Counted from the stretch's first letter, positions 13,447-34,400 are shown. The stretch is DNA of 64,000 nt from Eleginops maclovinus (GCF_036324505.1 NC_086352.1:8076501-8140500), one strand, 5' to 3'. The notes: generated from the sequence alone by a model not told the origin. Program-made: numbers and translations.

Positions 13447-14216
13447 AAGTGGTGCAACAGCACCGGAAACTTTTTTTGTTCGTTATCTCACAAAGTTCTC
13501 TTGTCTTCTTTACAAAAACACCAAGCTCAGTTCACAGTCCTGAAGCTGTTCAAGTTATGGAAAAAGACAGCTCAAGGATTCCACCTGCCAGAGGCTCATC
13601 TCAGTGTGCCTGGTAGAGAGGCAGCAAGAACTGGGAGAGGTTGGAGGGCAATCAAAACACTGGCAGGCCGCGTGAAATGCTTACGTGCAGCCCGGCTGCA
13701 GATACTTCAGGCGCAGGTTAAAAAACAGCACACACCTCCAGATTCTCTGTTTCCAGCTTCTGACAGAATTATCATAATAGGGGGGAAAAGCCAAGAACAA
13801 TTTACTCAAATTGAAACTATAGCCAAGTTTTAAAGTGCATTAACTTTCCTTCACAATGGGTGGGGGGGATCCTTTGTCATGCAGTACATAGAGTATATAC
13901 ACGTATGGATGGACATATATAAACCTAAACCAGCCTGCACTAATAAAAGTAGAAAATCCTTTTAAAAGCAAAGATGAAGCCAAGGACAATCGGACACTGG
14001 TCAACAGCACGGAGGGAAAAGGACAGTAATAAAAAGTGAATGCTGGAATCAGAGGATGTGGTTTCTGTGGGAGGCGAAGCGTAGACAGATCCAGTCCGTC
14101 TGAAATCGTCTTCAGAAAGCAGAACTCTGCAGGCAGTGAGCGAGCGGCCAGCTGATAGCTCTGTCTGCCTGTCTGAAGTCTCCAGCAGCTTCCTGGCTGA
14201 GGTAGATATTACTCAC

Positions 14217-14314
14217 CGCGGAAACAAGTGTGCTTCCAGATCTCGCTGCTCCCCGCGGATGCAGATTGGAGCGACAAAAGCACAAATGTATCTGTAAGGC
14301 CTCTAGGTCATTTC
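14217..14314 (-). other. garre1: garre1 probable 5' UTR exon (98 bp)
   Basis: On the minus strand there is a long pyrimidine tract ending CCTCCCACAG at 14315 and, 98 bases further on, a near-perfect donor CGCG|GTGAGTAAT at 14216. This is a well-formed internal exon lying 770 bp upstream of the start codon. It has no useful reading frame into the coding exon, so a non-coding leader exon is the natural reading. Inferred from splice signals only; transcript data would settle it. Confidence 0.5.
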
Positions 14315-17300
14315 CTGTGGGAGGAAAGACACAAAGGAGAGGGTTAGCGTCATGTCAGAGAGGAAGGACGAGCTTGCGATCAATGCTTAACTGTATTTAA
14401 AAAACACTAAATAATCTGGACTGATAGAGGCGCAGCTACTCTTCTTCACTTAGGAATCGCTTTATTGTTAAAATGTAGTTTTAAATGACAAGTCTGTGTG
14501 AGAGGAACCCAAAGAAATATTGTCAAATAATAAAAACTGAGCAGCTACAGATCCTTTTCTTTGTAGATGGCTCTGCAGATTATACTCAAGATTAAAACTT
14601 GAACCTTTAGGTTGATCAAACGTCAGAGAATGATGAAAAATACCCTGAGAAAAACCCTTTGGAAACTTTGTGGGATGCATCAAAGGTTGTAGTGACAGAT
14701 TTAAAAATGTGCTCTGCTATGGTTGGAAGAGGATAACATTTAGCCACAAGTTCTGGTAATATTATTTCCCTGTTTGGTAAGGAGCAATGGTCTGAAGTTG
14801 GACATTTCTAGACGATTACTAACATACCTCACAGAGAGCGTCTCTGAAAAGGATTTCTGGCAGTGTCTGGTTTAGCAGAACACAGCTGCACAGAGAAATT
14901 CCTGCAAGAAGCCATTGTTGGAAGACACTGCGGGGTCTATTGAACGACGTATGGAGGAGTCACAATACTCTCATTCAACGTCTGAGCGTTACACAACTCG
15001 TCCTTGTCCCTTTGGCCTTTCTGCTTGATTATGAATGTGATATTTTACATCGTAAAGATCAAGAATATGGCCGCATATCTCTCACTTCAAGGAATCTCTC
15101 TGAAAGACAGCAGTCAAAGGTCCGCTGGTGACTGGAGCGTCACAGAACACAGTTCATTTCTTAAAAAGGAAAAAATATGGCTATAAATAATGATCTGCAA
15201 TCATTTAAAATGCAGACACTGACAGGAAATGGAAGAAATAACTACATTAAATCATCGTCAGCAAAGTATTTTGTTCGTCTACTTTTTAAAGAGGTTAAAT
15301 CATTTTAGTAGGAAATCTGGATTCAATATTCAGATTTTATGTTGGCCAATGGTGGAACTGAAAAGAAGAGTTCAGAAATTGTCATCCAAGTTGTTGAACG
15401 CCAACGTTTTGGATAATAACTTAATGAAATTGGGGTTTTGTTTGTTTTTTTAGTCTGGATTCGTTCATTTTATCTTCTTGCGTGTAAATATTTCTGGTGT
15501 CTTAACTCTGTTATGACATTAAACTGAATGTATCCGAGTTGTGAACAAAATATGACATTTGAGAAACTTGGGCTTTGATCGTAATTTTACACCATTTCCT
15601 TCCATGTCTCACATAGATCATTCTGACTGGATATATAATTGGCTGATTAATCAAAAAGGAAAACAATGGTTAGTTACAGCCCCAACTCTATGGCAGCGGG
15701 TGTAGCTTTGAAGGAAAACCATTACCTAAACCACTCCCTTTGCTATGTATAGCCCGGGTTTTAGCACTGCAGCTGATACAAACACACTCCTGATAATATT
15801 AAACTCAGCGGGACGCCAAACAGCAATATGTCAGACTAATCTGTGGGACGCGCAGCAGGCTATCATTCTGGGGAACGTTCAGACTCTGTTATCTTGCAGC
15901 ACCACGCTGAAGGCTTCGGTGTTTTGGGATGAGTCCGGAAAAGCAACTTGTGTGGGAAAAATATAGATAACAGCAACCAGCCCTTTGTCATTGTATGCTA
16001 AGCAGCTACGTAGAGGACCAACGTGCGTAGCTTCCATTATGCAATGCCACCGACATTCGCCTGACCTTTAAACCTCACTTCCTTTCATAAACAGAGGGGG
16101 ACGCCCAGAAAAATAAAAATCAGCCCATTCTCATCTGACTTTGGCCGTTGAAAAGTGGAGGGACAGAGCCGAGGGAAACTAGTGACCTCATGAAGGGACG
16201 ACACAGATGTGCTTCCTATTTTTTTTACCCTTACAATACAGGCCAGTTGTATATTTTTGATGTAAGGGTCTGAGGACAGTTTCTTTATTAATTTGAAAGT
16301 GCACAGCTATAAACTACGATGTAAAAAAGCTATAGCTAATTTATATTGGGAAGAAAAACAAAACTATAGATAGAACCCATTCACCTTACCAACAACGCCA
16401 GTAACAACAACAACTACATTTCACAATACTACGAGACATCAAGATAGCCTTGATTCAATCTTGAATTTAATCAGTAAAGTTGGGCAGCATTGGGATTTGA
16501 TCTAGCTAATGGTAACTGCAACCACACTTCTTTCAGAAATATCTTAATCTAGGTTCACTCCAGAGCTTTATTCAAACAATGTTTGCAATTTCAGCAAAAC
16601 AGAAGCTGCTGCGTAAACTAGTCCAACTATAACAGCAGAGGTTGCTTAACTCATAGTTTTGTATTAACTAAGGATGTACTGATCCAATGTGCCAGAGGTA
16701 AATCACAACAGATACAACCTTTGGTTAGCAGAAAGACGTATCAGTCATCAAGACATGGCAGATCCACAGCAAAAACAGTTGTCATTTTTATTATTGTTTT
16801 TGAAAGTCATTTCCACTATCAGCTGCACTCAATCAGTCCCAGCATGCAGCTCTGATTCATACCCTTGTGATGCCCTGAGCAATTAGCAAAGAGACTTTAT
16901 CTGCTAACAAACCCAAATGTAGCTGTACTGTAAGTTCCTGAACAGGGTCCACCATCACTCCCCAATTCTTTATGTACAATGGGATATGTTCACATGTAAA
17001 AACTGTGCAAATAATTTTTAAAAAAAGGTAAAGGACATTGACATCTCTTCAGGGATAACATCTAAAAAGGGTGAACCGTCTACTTGTCACCTAGTGGTAG
17101 TTTCAGAGCAGCTAAGTAGTGCAGCAGTGCAGACCTCTAAATCCCTGGGATTACACCCAGTGAGTACCAGGTGCCCCACTGTGTCTACCGTAGTTGACAC
17201 CGTTAATAGGATATTATTTTTTTCCTGTGAGGTAAACAGGAAACCTGAGCTCAACTAGCCTGGGGCTAACCACTCTGGTTCTCACACTGCTGCCCCAAAT

Positions 17301-20300
17301 ATCAGGGAAGAGTGCATCAAGTTGTTTGGAAGAAGAAAACAGGTCAGAGACAATGAGGAGGAAAGCTGGACAACTTTCTTTCAACTAGATAAAACTTGAT
17401 AACATTTAACTAAAGGATGTTTGGGTATTTCTATCAAACACTGGTATTCACATGGATTCAGAATTAAATGGAGGACCTGCTCGCAGCTGGAGATAATGAA
17501 CACTAATTGTGTGGGCAGCAGCGGCACCGCTTCAGGAAGGTGGTTTCGGAGAGCAAAAGTTAAATATTTTGAGAAAACATTTTGCTTTTTTGTTAGTTTT
17601 AATTAGCAGTGGTATTCACGAGTCAGTTTGACATCCGTTATCCTTCCTCAGTCCCTGAAAAATAGCATAAATGTTTTGCAAATAAAATGTAGGAGCCTTA
17701 AACTATGAAGATTAGAAAAATAGTATACTTGATTATAGACCTGCATGAATAAGAAAAAATAAACGTGATGAAAATAAGTAAGATCATTTGGACTGATATT
17801 GCGATAGGAGGGGATTGATCAATTTGGATCAACATACCTATTCTCCTTAAATATCTTACAACTATTGTGTTGTGATTTCTATAAGAGGGTCTGCTCCAAA
17901 GAAAGAGGATAGTTAAGTCTGTAGAGTACCTACGTCTCAAATCTCTGCAGCTCAATAATCATTCATACAAAAAAGCCGTCAACACCAATTGCGTTTGGAG
18001 TATTGATATATGTTCTATTGATTGTGCGTTCCTACTGTAATAAAAGCATGCATGTATAGTCTTGAAGCACAACATGTGGCTTCAACTAGTCCCGTGTATT
18101 CTGACTTCTTGTGGGTAAAACCTTTTATGTTCCCACTTTCCTCAGAGTGAAAAACAAAAGTCGGAAACAATAAAGTGAGTCACAGTACATTCAGCCTGAA
18201 AAAAAAGGGAGCTACTTTCTTTGTTACACGCTTTTTCCAGGCAGATACAATTCATCTACGTAGCGTTATTAGAGAGTCGTCTACATTTCCTTCCTGGCTA
18301 TACAATTCAGCAAACAGAGGTTATCCCAGGAGGAGCAGACATGTCATTAATATTGATGAGGTCTTCTCGGGGCAGCTGTACTGGCTGCCAGCCTCCTGTT
18401 GCAGGGCACACTTGTATTAGAGTTGCACCCAAACAAACACATGTGAGAGAGTCCCTCCGGATGCACTGGAGTGGTGCCAGCTCACTTTAATGTCCTTCCT
18501 CCAGCAGGGGCTGCCTGAGGCTAATGTTAGCTCTACTTCCCTGCTCACCGCACATGTCAGCTGCTAGGCTTCAACAGGAAGGGGGTTAGGGTTTCCTGGA
18601 GCGAGCTCCCTGTCGCCAGTAACAAAAAACGTCAACCCAAGAATGCCATTGGGTAGGGGGTTTGTAGTAAATCACAGCACAGAGTGTGATTTACCTGTCT
18701 GTGCAAACCTCCGGGTAAAGAACTGCAGCTATCAAAAGACATCTAAGGGCTTCTTTGAACTGGCAGCAGCAGAATAGCTCCAACAAAAAACCTTTTGTGC
18801 TTTTACTTTAGTGATATAATAAGTAGGTCTGAAACGTGCAATTATTTTCATTATTGATTATTCTGCTGATTACTTTCCAGAGCGATTGGTCTATAAAGTG
18901 TCGGAACAAATTGAAAAAAGGCTATTTGGGCTACTCAAAGTTCAAGTTTAAGACTTTAAATGTCTCGTTTTGACAGTCCAAAGCCCAAGGATATCAATTG
19001 TTATAGTATTTCAACCAAAAAATAGGGAAATATCCAGGTTGTGGAAGCTGACAACAGTAGTTTTTGCATGAAAAATGACTTAAAATATGATTCAATTCCA
19101 CAAATTATTATCGTCGATCAAGTTACCGTTGCAGCTCTAATAACCATCCACATATTCTCCACAACAGCCTATTCTGCTTTCATTATGAAAACACATTTAC
19201 ACCTGGGATGGTGCCCAGTACATCTGCACTTATTCTACTGCCACTGCTCAAAGGCACCTTCACACTAGTTGTTCAGAAGCAGTGGCCTTTTTTTAATTCA
19301 CTCTCCGCACACAGATTTGACTCTGGTCACAAACCCACTTCTGTAACCTTCGGGATACTGCCGCTCATTAGCAGTTACTTCTGGATCTGCAGCTCTGTCT
19401 GTGCGAGTGCCACATCACAGTTAGGTAGTTTAATAGCTGTGGATGGGGCAGCTGTTACTCCTGCTGACAGCTCCTTATCCATCTGCCGCTGTGAGGCGAA
19501 CACTGTGACGCAGCAGCCACAGCCCCGACTTTAGCTCTCTCATGAAGTCTATTTCAGCCTCCGTGGGCAAAACAGCTGCCCGACGCTCCACACCGCACTG
19601 TTTTTAGACGAGGTTCTGCTCGAAGAAGGAAAAAAAAGTCCTCCCCCTACATCTGTTGCCAATGAAGCAAAGGAATGTATTTCCCCAGAACCCTCTGAAT
19701 GTGGGTTCAAATGAGCACAAAAAAGCAGGTGAGGAAAACCAAACAAAGTATGTGCTCATTGTGTACTAACATACATCTAAAAAGGAGTTTTTGATAGGAG
19801 AGCGTCACTGAAGACATTCCTGAGAGCGGATACGCTACAGTAAAGTCTGAGAATCAGCAGACAGGTCGAGAAGGTCATCCCAAATGACAGGACAAGTGCT
19901 GTGAGCAACTGTGTGACAGGAGCTGAGCCAGGCTCCTCTCAGGACACAAGGAGAGTATTGTGGCCCCCGGTCTCCTCATACCAGCACACAGAAAAAACAC
20001 ACCCGTCTCACACATGCAGCTGCATGACTTGGTGAGAGGAAGAGAAAAAGTTTAATATTAACTGCAGGAATAGATTTCCTGCCATCCCTATGGGTTTCTC
20101 CTGGAACTGTTCTGTAGGCAGCTGCAGGTTTCGGTGGTTTCAGAGTAATGTTTGGTTTTGCTCCCACAACTTGTGCTGTTGTGGTTCCCATTTGTTCTAA
20201 AGTGTTCAAACTGAAATTATGTATATTTTGATACTGTGTTATGAAGAAAAAAAGCTGTGCTGTGCAGATATGCTTCTGTGAAATTGTAGCCAATTCTGCT

Positions 20301-23300
20301 AGATTTTTGTTTCGACACTTTCTAAAGAAGTAGTGAAACTGCTCTTTAAGAAAACCACTCTTGAGTAAGTTAGGACCACCTATATTTGTGCAAATACCGT
20401 GTCACACATTTCTAATACTCCGTCAAGCTTCTGATACAGTTGGTCAACAAGCTGGATAATATTAGGCTAACCTGTGCTGTCATAACAGACATTGTAAGTA
20501 GCTTATGGCTTCAATAGAATAGCAGACTCGCCACTCTAATAAAGGACATACTCGCGGGCCCCGCAGGTCTGTGTCGCATATGCAAACACACATTTCCTTC
20601 ATGTGTTGTATGATTAAACTTCCAAACATCCTAAGAAATAAATTACACAAATAATCAACTAATTAATTTTAGTGTCACCACACGTATTAGGACAAAAATG
20701 GACTTCCAAATGGGTTCATAAATGCAACTAAATGTCCCCAATCAGAGTCTTTACACAACGCATACAAGCCTTTTTGTGTTCAGCTGATGGCAAACATAAT
20801 TAGCTCAGATATCCTCTCCAGAATAGCGTACAATACAGTGTGTTAAGTGCGCCCAACCGGTGGGTTTCAACAAGTGAGCGCTGTGATGAAAGGCTCTGAC
20901 GTCGGCTCCATTCATGAAAGGCTGGTGGCAACCTGTGTGGATGAAAATGCTTCCCTCAGCCTATATAGAGCCTGCTATATACTGAGGTTGCAGGTTGTGC
21001 AGCATGCCAGCCACAGCATGCTGTATTTTTAGCCATGATCAAGAGTATGAATTTATACTCAATCCAGGCACAATGAGACAGGATACGGAGGTGCCATGGA
21101 AGTCAGAAATGTATGGTTGGTCACATAAAACTGTTTCTGTGTTTTTAAACCCGGGAGTCAAAGAGTGCAAATAGTTGTCAGAAACAAACGTTTGCACAGA
21201 AGAGAACGACCGTTCTCCTTTACTGCGCAGAGAATGTGTACAATTGTTGACAGGTGTAATAACAACAGGCTATAGTAACGTTGTGGAGTAATGAACTGTA
21301 CTATTTAAACAGTAGAGCCTGGTTGAAGCCTGGTGCCCTCGAACAACGTATCAAATCTCTATCAGCTCCACGATTTCATTGCTTAGTAGCCCAACCATGA
21401 CTTCCAACCTCCTTGTGGAATAGCACAAGCTAAATATTTCCTGCAGGGATTCATAAAGATAAGTATCAGATTACAACAGAGCCTTGATCCTTGTATTATT
21501 TGATCATCCCTAGTGCTCCAGCTTTGGTGCATCTCACTGGGAATATTTGACCGAGGGGCGAATAGCTGACCACAAACTAAGTCTATACTGGTTTCCCAGG
21601 AGACAAGGGGGACATTTCCCATGCTGCAAGCCTCAGACCCCCTAGATCTGCAAACCTCCCCTGCTGCGTCCCTCTGGAAAAGAGCATGCATCTTCTACAG
21701 TTCTTCCAAGAAATCTGCCTAGTTGGTTCAAGTAGAGAAAATAAGCAGCCTATATAAACAGCAGATGTAGAGCTGAGCAATTCCCTGTTACAGAAGGAGC
21801 AAACCTCAGGCTGCAGCCACACAACAGTGCAAATAGTGTTGTTGGTTTTGTGCATCCAAATGAAAATCCGGTCACACAATACAAACTCAAACAAGCCTGC
21901 AACTCTCTGATGCACGGGCCGGATAAACTTGTTGTAGGTGGATATTATCTAACACAATGAGGGAACTGCAAACAGACCATTTTTTTAGCTATTAGATCAT
22001 AGTTGGACAAATTGTCATAGCTTTATTATTCTTAATAGGGACTTGATATCCATTTTGTACAACACTGCTAAAGTGATGCTAGCAGGAACTACTGCACAAA
22101 TAGGTTAACTTCTCTGAGCCAATGTTTCCTAAATGTTACACAATAAGAAATCTATCACAAAGAGGCAGTGACACTAAAAACCCTCCCATTTAAAGTAAAG
22201 CACCAGGCGACAGCACTAACACTATGATGATACCCACTTTGACTAGTTTTTCATGCCAATAAGACAAACTCTTTACGACACAAATACCATTTGATTGAAT
22301 TGAGTTACTATCAAGCTATACGTTTGAGCCTTGCCATGAAACGTTCTCCAAAGGGTTGTGATATTCCTGACAAGGCTAAAGTTAGTGTGACCAAGCTATA
22401 AAAAAAGAAATATACTCTGTATGGTGCTGCCTAGTCTAAACCACAAACCACAGGTAACATTTAGCTTCCCTCTTGTAACACCTGTTGTTCCTTTCATATT
22501 ATATTGAGGCAGGCAGCTTTGTCAAAATCTCAAACTGCAAAAGATAAAGTAGCCAGTAGACACGGACATATATTAAAAAATATATATATATCTGGTGCAA
22601 TATCAGATAAGAAAGTAAATACACACAAAGTTAGAATTCCAATGATCTATAAATACCATGGCTTGGGTTGACTCACCCCTTGCCCCAGCAGAAACGTCTC
22701 AGTAAATCTGTTTAATCGCAAACTGTGCAGCCAGAGAAACATTAGAAAGCTCCTTTGTTGAAGACAAGACAGTCTCAGTGAAGCAGAGGCCTGTGCTCCA
22801 CCCGGGGCGAGCGCAAACAGTAATCTTGTGACTGTATGTCGACTTCCTCACCCATGCATCCGGATTCAATGTTAGACTAAGAAAAAGTGTCCCTCCTGGT
22901 CATATCACATGTTCACAACAAGAAAAAAGGGAGACAACCGGAGCCTTAGTCCACGTACTGTGATGAGCATTCAGCCACACGGGGTTGAATTAGCCATTGT
23001 AAAGAACACAGAGAGGAATTCTGCAGAGCAAAGCATGTATTTCTATAGTGACACAGCTGGGGCAGACGTCAACACGAAGGATCAGTGTTGTTTCAGGGAA
23101 AGCTGTACGAGCCTGAAAAACTCAACAAAAAAGGAATGAACTAAACACAAATGCCTCCTTAGTCTGAAGCAACACTTTATTAGTGTTTTCAAATCAATCT
23201 GTTTGGACCACTTATTCATCCATATGATCTCATCACTGAAATCAACCCAAAGAACTTTTTACTAAACCAAATTTTAAGAATACCCTAGACGTTCTTGTCA

Positions 23301-23760
23301 ACACCATTTCAATAATATTAGAAAACAGTAAAGTACTAAAGCCCCTAGAGAAATTGATTATCGAATTGTGTTCATAAAAAAGCATCCCTTAGTAAAATTG
23401 GATAATTTAAAGCCATCTGTGACTGATTAGGAAAAATGTCCTTGTTCTATATGATCAAATCCAATGGGGCATCTTAATGGTTAGTTCTACTTTAGTTCTT
23501 CACGATCAAAACAGGAAACACTTTCCACATGATGTCCAAACACAGGTCACTTGCCAACAGTCATGCAGTGAGGTAGGACAAAGTATTTTCTTACAGATAT
23601 ACCCTCTTTATTATAGAAACTATACGAAGCGGCAACACCCCGGTGGTTGTGTCAATTACTGCTTTGCATTTTCAGATTTTCTTTAGAAATGGATAACATA
23701 AATAGTTCCTATACATTCTGCCGCATGATCCAAACATTCACGTAAAACAGTTTTTGTAAG
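14315..23760. other. garre1 5' intron (9.4 kb here), one dispersed repeat, no gene seen
   Basis: Lies between the two candidate leader exons. Apart from the dispersed repeat at 18826-19141 and a partial copy near 15540-15690, I see no coding or RNA feature. Confidence 0.5.
18826..19141 (+). repeat. dispersed teleost repeat (ATTAATCG-type), near full length
   Basis: Runs from ATTATTTTCATTATTGATTA through GACAGTCCAAAGCCCAAGGA to GTTGCAGCTCTAA. The two ends are roughly complementary (TGAAACGTGCAATTATT and GTTGCAGCTCTAA), the usual form of this element. Confidence 0.6.
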
Positions 23761-24287
23761 CAGGGGTGGAAGAAGTACTCAGAACTTGTACTTGAGTAAA
23801 GTAGAAGTACCAGAGTGTAGGAATACTCTGTCACAGTAAAAGTATTCTAAATGTTCCTCCAGTGAAAGTAGAAAGTACTCTCCTCTAAATGTACTTAAAG
23901 TAGCGACAGTAAAAGCAGTCATTGTCTGATTGGTCCATTTCAGAATAATATCTGATATGTTTTATAATGATTGATCATTAAAGTGTTCTCAGAGCTGGTA
24001 AAGGTGCAGCTAGTTTGAATGGCTTTGTATACTGCAGGGTAGCTGCTGGATTTACTGCAGGTGAACTAAAGTCTGATTTAAGGGCTGATTATATTTACCA
24101 TCATTAATCCTAATCTGTAAAGTAATTTAAGGGACAAATTAAATGTAGTGGAGGAAAATGTACACAATTTACCTCTCAATTGTAGAGGTATAAAGTAGCA
24201 GAACATTGAAATACTCGAGTAAGAGTCCCTCAAACCTGTACTTAAGTACAGTACTTCAGAAATGTACTCAGTTACTTTACACCACTG
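23761..24287 (+). mobile_element. hAT-like non-autonomous element (MITE), copy 1
   Basis: 527 bp. Left end CAGGGGTGGAAGAAGTAC; right end, read in reverse complement, CAGTGGTGTAAAGTAACT: imperfect terminal inverted repeats of the CAGNGGTG type seen in hAT elements. No transposase. Flanking 8-mers TTTGTAAG and TAGATAAG agree at 5 of 8 positions, compatible with an old 8-bp target duplication. The same element recurs inverted at 33555-34837. Confidence 0.7.
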
Positions 24288-25059
24288 TAGATAAGATTAC
24301 AACACCTATGTCATAGTTACCTGTAAGGTAAATTGGATACTATTGGACAAGCTAAACAGTCTTTAAAGGAGGCAGGTAACTAGTTGGTTAGTTTGGTACT
24401 TGCTAAGGGATTATTTAAAACCCCGATCACTATTTAGCAGGAAGGTGTAACAGAATCCCCGCAAGCGCAGTTAGCCGGTTTCATCGAAACTCTCCGGGAT
24501 GACATGGCCCAAGTCATGGGAACACTATGTCGCAGCTATTAATACGGCCTTTTAACGCCCTACATGCAGAGTCTCAGGACAGGCTTCAGCTGCAACAGTG
24601 TATGAACAATGCAAATGTAGAGAAGCGAGTGACACACGGTGCATAGCCGGGTACCCTGGGTCCACTGCATACCTGACTTTGACACTCGCCCTCCGGCTAC
24701 AGAGAACCAGACACTCGCTTGTTAGCTAACAACCTAGTGCACCTTCTCTAGATGCTATTACTATTGTCAGCCAACCACGGACTTAAGTGACACTGCTATG
24801 CAAGCTGCAAAAAAAACACCGTTTCTCGCCAGTTCGTCTCACGTTAATCTATTTGTGTTGTTCAGTTGACAAATACCGACTGCAACTCACAACCAAGAAC
24901 GCCCAAGTCCATTATCGGACAAGCAGTCACACAAATGCTAAAATTAAAGCCTAATCACAGCTGTATTTTACCTGCATTGTCAACGCTTTCCGTGGTCAAA
25001 AGACAGGGATCAAACCTGGAGCATCTTCCCAGTGATACAAACCAATGGCAAGTAAAACA

Positions 25060-25640
25060 GAAATAAGCGATACCGCCAATCGCTCCTCCTCCGCTAGCAC
25101 AGGCGGATGCGCTTCATTAGCATCAGACATCCCATTGGGTTTTGTATACCAGTGTATGAGTGCACTAAAATGTCACATGCATTTGTAACCTCAAGCTCCA
25201 TAACATGTACCAGAGTGTTAACGGGGGGTTTTAAGATGTTAAAATGTGGAGAAAAATTAAAACGTGCATGTCAGAGTTAGGTGCGTCCGATATTGGACGC
25301 ATTAGCGCTAGCTACATAGCTAAGCGACGCTACCGTTAGCTCCCTAGCTAGCTCTCTGCGACACGATTTTAAGCGCCCGTTGGAAAATGTAACGGCCCAG
25401 TGGTGCTCCGTTGAAGGCCAAAACATTCAGCACTACCGTGACTCTGGATGGAACCAAGCAGCTTCAGAAAAACACAAATTAATGTTAGTACGCTTTAAGT
25501 TAATGACCACATCGCTCACCATCTCTAGGCATCCACCCTCCTGACAGCGAATCCCCTGTCTGTGTGACCGCCGTTAAGATACGTCAATACAAACACACAC
25601 TTCCGGTGAGACTTTCACAATAAAGCCAAAACACGTAATA
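25060..25640. promoter_or_regulatory. CpG-containing promoter region between divergent garre1 and gpi
   Basis: The flanks are AT-rich and CpG-poor, but this stretch has a clear run of CpGs (around 25075-25110, 25285-25400 and 25510-25615), CCAAT/ATTGG words (25041, 25077, 25133) and an ETS-like site at 25599-25607. The two genes point away from each other, with the gpi ATG about 0.9 kb to the right, so a shared or bidirectional promoter is plausible. No TATA box stands out. Confidence 0.45.
25520..25605 (-). other. garre1: garre1 candidate first exon (5' UTR)
   Basis: The minus strand shows GAGATG|GTGAGC with the donor at 25519. An ETS-type motif (ACTTCCGGT on the plus strand, 25599-25607) lies just upstream, and the surroundings are CpG-containing and TATA-less. 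This suits the first exon of a housekeeping-type gene pointing left. The 5' limit is a guess. Confidence 0.4.
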
Positions 25641-26274
25641 AGAGTCCGTAAATGTACCGGTACAAATTTACCTACTTAAATCCTATAATTTTACATTTTC
25701 CGTTACGCAATTTTGCATCTTTGGTCAAAATGTTTTTATTCGTGTTATTTTGGTTTATCACACTGATGATACTTTCCTTTATTCGGACTGTGCACAGTGC
25801 CTTAAAAGGAATATTTTGGTTATGGATAGATATTTAGCTTTTGTCGCCCTCTAGTGTTTAATAAATAGCATTACATCTCCCACTCTATCACGTTAAATAC
25901 GTCCACTAGGGGGCGTTGTGGTCCACACTTTGCTGCATGACACAACAGTGTGTTTTTCATTGGGTGGGTTCATTAGTATGGTTTAAAAGCATAATACAAT
26001 TCAATATCTTATGCATTTGAGAATACTTGATGCTATGTTGTCTGTAGTCGAAGTGACACATGTTTTGGTGCTTTGATGATAGTCAAATGATATTTAATGG
26101 TGATGCTTTTAAGTTGACCACCTTGCGTAAATATTATTTATGCACGACATATCAAATAACGACTATTTCTAATATTGACAGTTTATAAGTATTAACAATG
26201 AGTGCAACAGTATTATGAACTGTCTGCCTGAGTATGTCACTGTGTTGCTGCTCCTCTCAACCTGACAGTGTGTT

Positions 26275-26390
<116 letters not shown>

Positions 26391-26528
26391 TGGATGGCCT
26401 GGATATAGAGTGTCTAGTAGGAGGGGCCTGCTCTGGATGCCCTTCAAAAACCTTTCCTCTGACCTGCTGGTTCCCACTCAGCCAGGCTGGTTTAGCAGAG
26501 CGGAGCACAGGAAGCCTCTCCGGACACC

Positions 26529-33207
<6,679 letters not shown>

Positions 33208-33438
33208 GACCCCCCCCTGAAAAACAACTTCCACTTTACTCCACATCATTATCCATCACATCAGCTCATGCATCAACAGGAGACTCCCACGCAGTCGAGC
33301 TGAGGCACTCTGTATGTTACTCCTCATGAGTATAATGACTGTCCACAGAGCTGTGTTTTCTACGTGTGTCTCCGCACCGCTGCGAGGGGAAAACGCCTTC
33401 AGCATCAGAGTTACTGTGCTCTCTCCACGGCTGCAGGA

Positions 33439-33458
33439 AATAAAGCTTATGCAATAAA
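33439..33458 (+). terminator. gpi: gpi polyadenylation signals
   Basis: Two AATAAA hexamers at 33439-33444 and 33453-33458, about 235-250 bases after the stop codon, followed by a GT/T-rich stretch (GGTCTGTTTCAGTGTTT). Gives a 3' UTR of about 270 bases. Confidence 0.7.
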
Positions 33459-33644
33459 TATCTTTACAGAAGGTCTGTTTCAGTGTTTAATATCAAATAT
33501 AGTCAATAATAAGCAGCTGTGGAATATAACCAGGTACATTTATTCTAATAAGCACAGCGATGGGAAGTAACTATACATTTACTCAAGTACTGTACTGAAG
33601 CAACATTTTGAGGTACTAGTACTTTACTTGAGTATTTCCATTAG

Positions 33645-33840
33645 AAGATAGATAGAATCGGAGGATGAAACCCTCTTTATTTGTCACATACATGCACACA
33701 GCAGAGCACACACAGTGAAATTGGTCCTCTGCATTTAACCCATCCTAGTACTAGGAGCAGTGGGCAGCTATTGTGCAGCGCCCGGGGAGCAATGGGGAGG
33801 GGGGGATTGGAGGTGTCCGGTGCCTTGCTCAAGGGCACCA
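33645..33840 (+). mobile_element. SINE-like repeat nested in the MITE
   Basis: Interrupts the MITE between its left end and the block beginning CATTTGTACTTTTACTCCAC. Contains the phrases CTGCATTTAACCCATCCTAG, AGGAGCAGTGGGCAGC, GCGCCCGGGGAGCAATGGGG and TGCCTTGCTCAAGGGCACCA, which I recognise as a widespread teleost interspersed repeat. No coding capacity. Confidence 0.6.
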
Positions 33841-34203
33841 CATTTCATTTGTACTTTTACTCCACTACATTTATTTAGTACCTGTAGTTGCTAGGCAGAT
33901 TTGGATTAATGATGGTAAATATAATGACCCTTAAATCAGACTTTAGTTCACCTGGAGTAAATCCAGCAGCTACCCTGCAGTATACAAAGCCATTCAAACT
34001 AGCTGCACCTTTACCAGCTCTGAGAACACTTTAATGATCAATCATTATAAAACATATCAGAGATATTATTCTGAAATGGACCAATCAAACAATGACTACT
34101 TTTACTGTCGCTACTTTAAGTACATTTAGATGAGAGTACTTTCTACTTTCACTGGAGGAACATTTAGAATACTTTTACTGTGACAGAGTATTCCTACACT
34201 CTG

Positions 34204-34400
34204 GTACTTCTACTTTACTCAAGTACAAGACCTGAGTACTTCTACTTTACTCAAGTACAAGACCTGAGTACTTCTACTTTACTCAAGTACAAGACCTGAG
34301 TACTTCTACTTTACTCAAGTACAAGACCTGAGTACTTCTACTTTTACTCAGGTACAAGATCTGAGTACTTCTACTTTTACGCAAGTACAAGATCTGATTA
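34204..34400. repeat. 32-bp tandem repeat, about six units
   Basis: Unit starts TACTTCTACTTTACTCAAGT and ends ACAAGACCTGAG. The first four or five copies are nearly identical and the last ones diverge (extra T, AGATCTG). It is an internal amplification of the MITE terminal region. Confidence 0.85.

Noticed and set aside
12895..13833. 312-codon plus-strand ORF, the longest in the window
   Set aside because: It is antisense to garre1 coding exon 1 over half its length, which explains its openness; the rest is low-complexity and matches nothing known.
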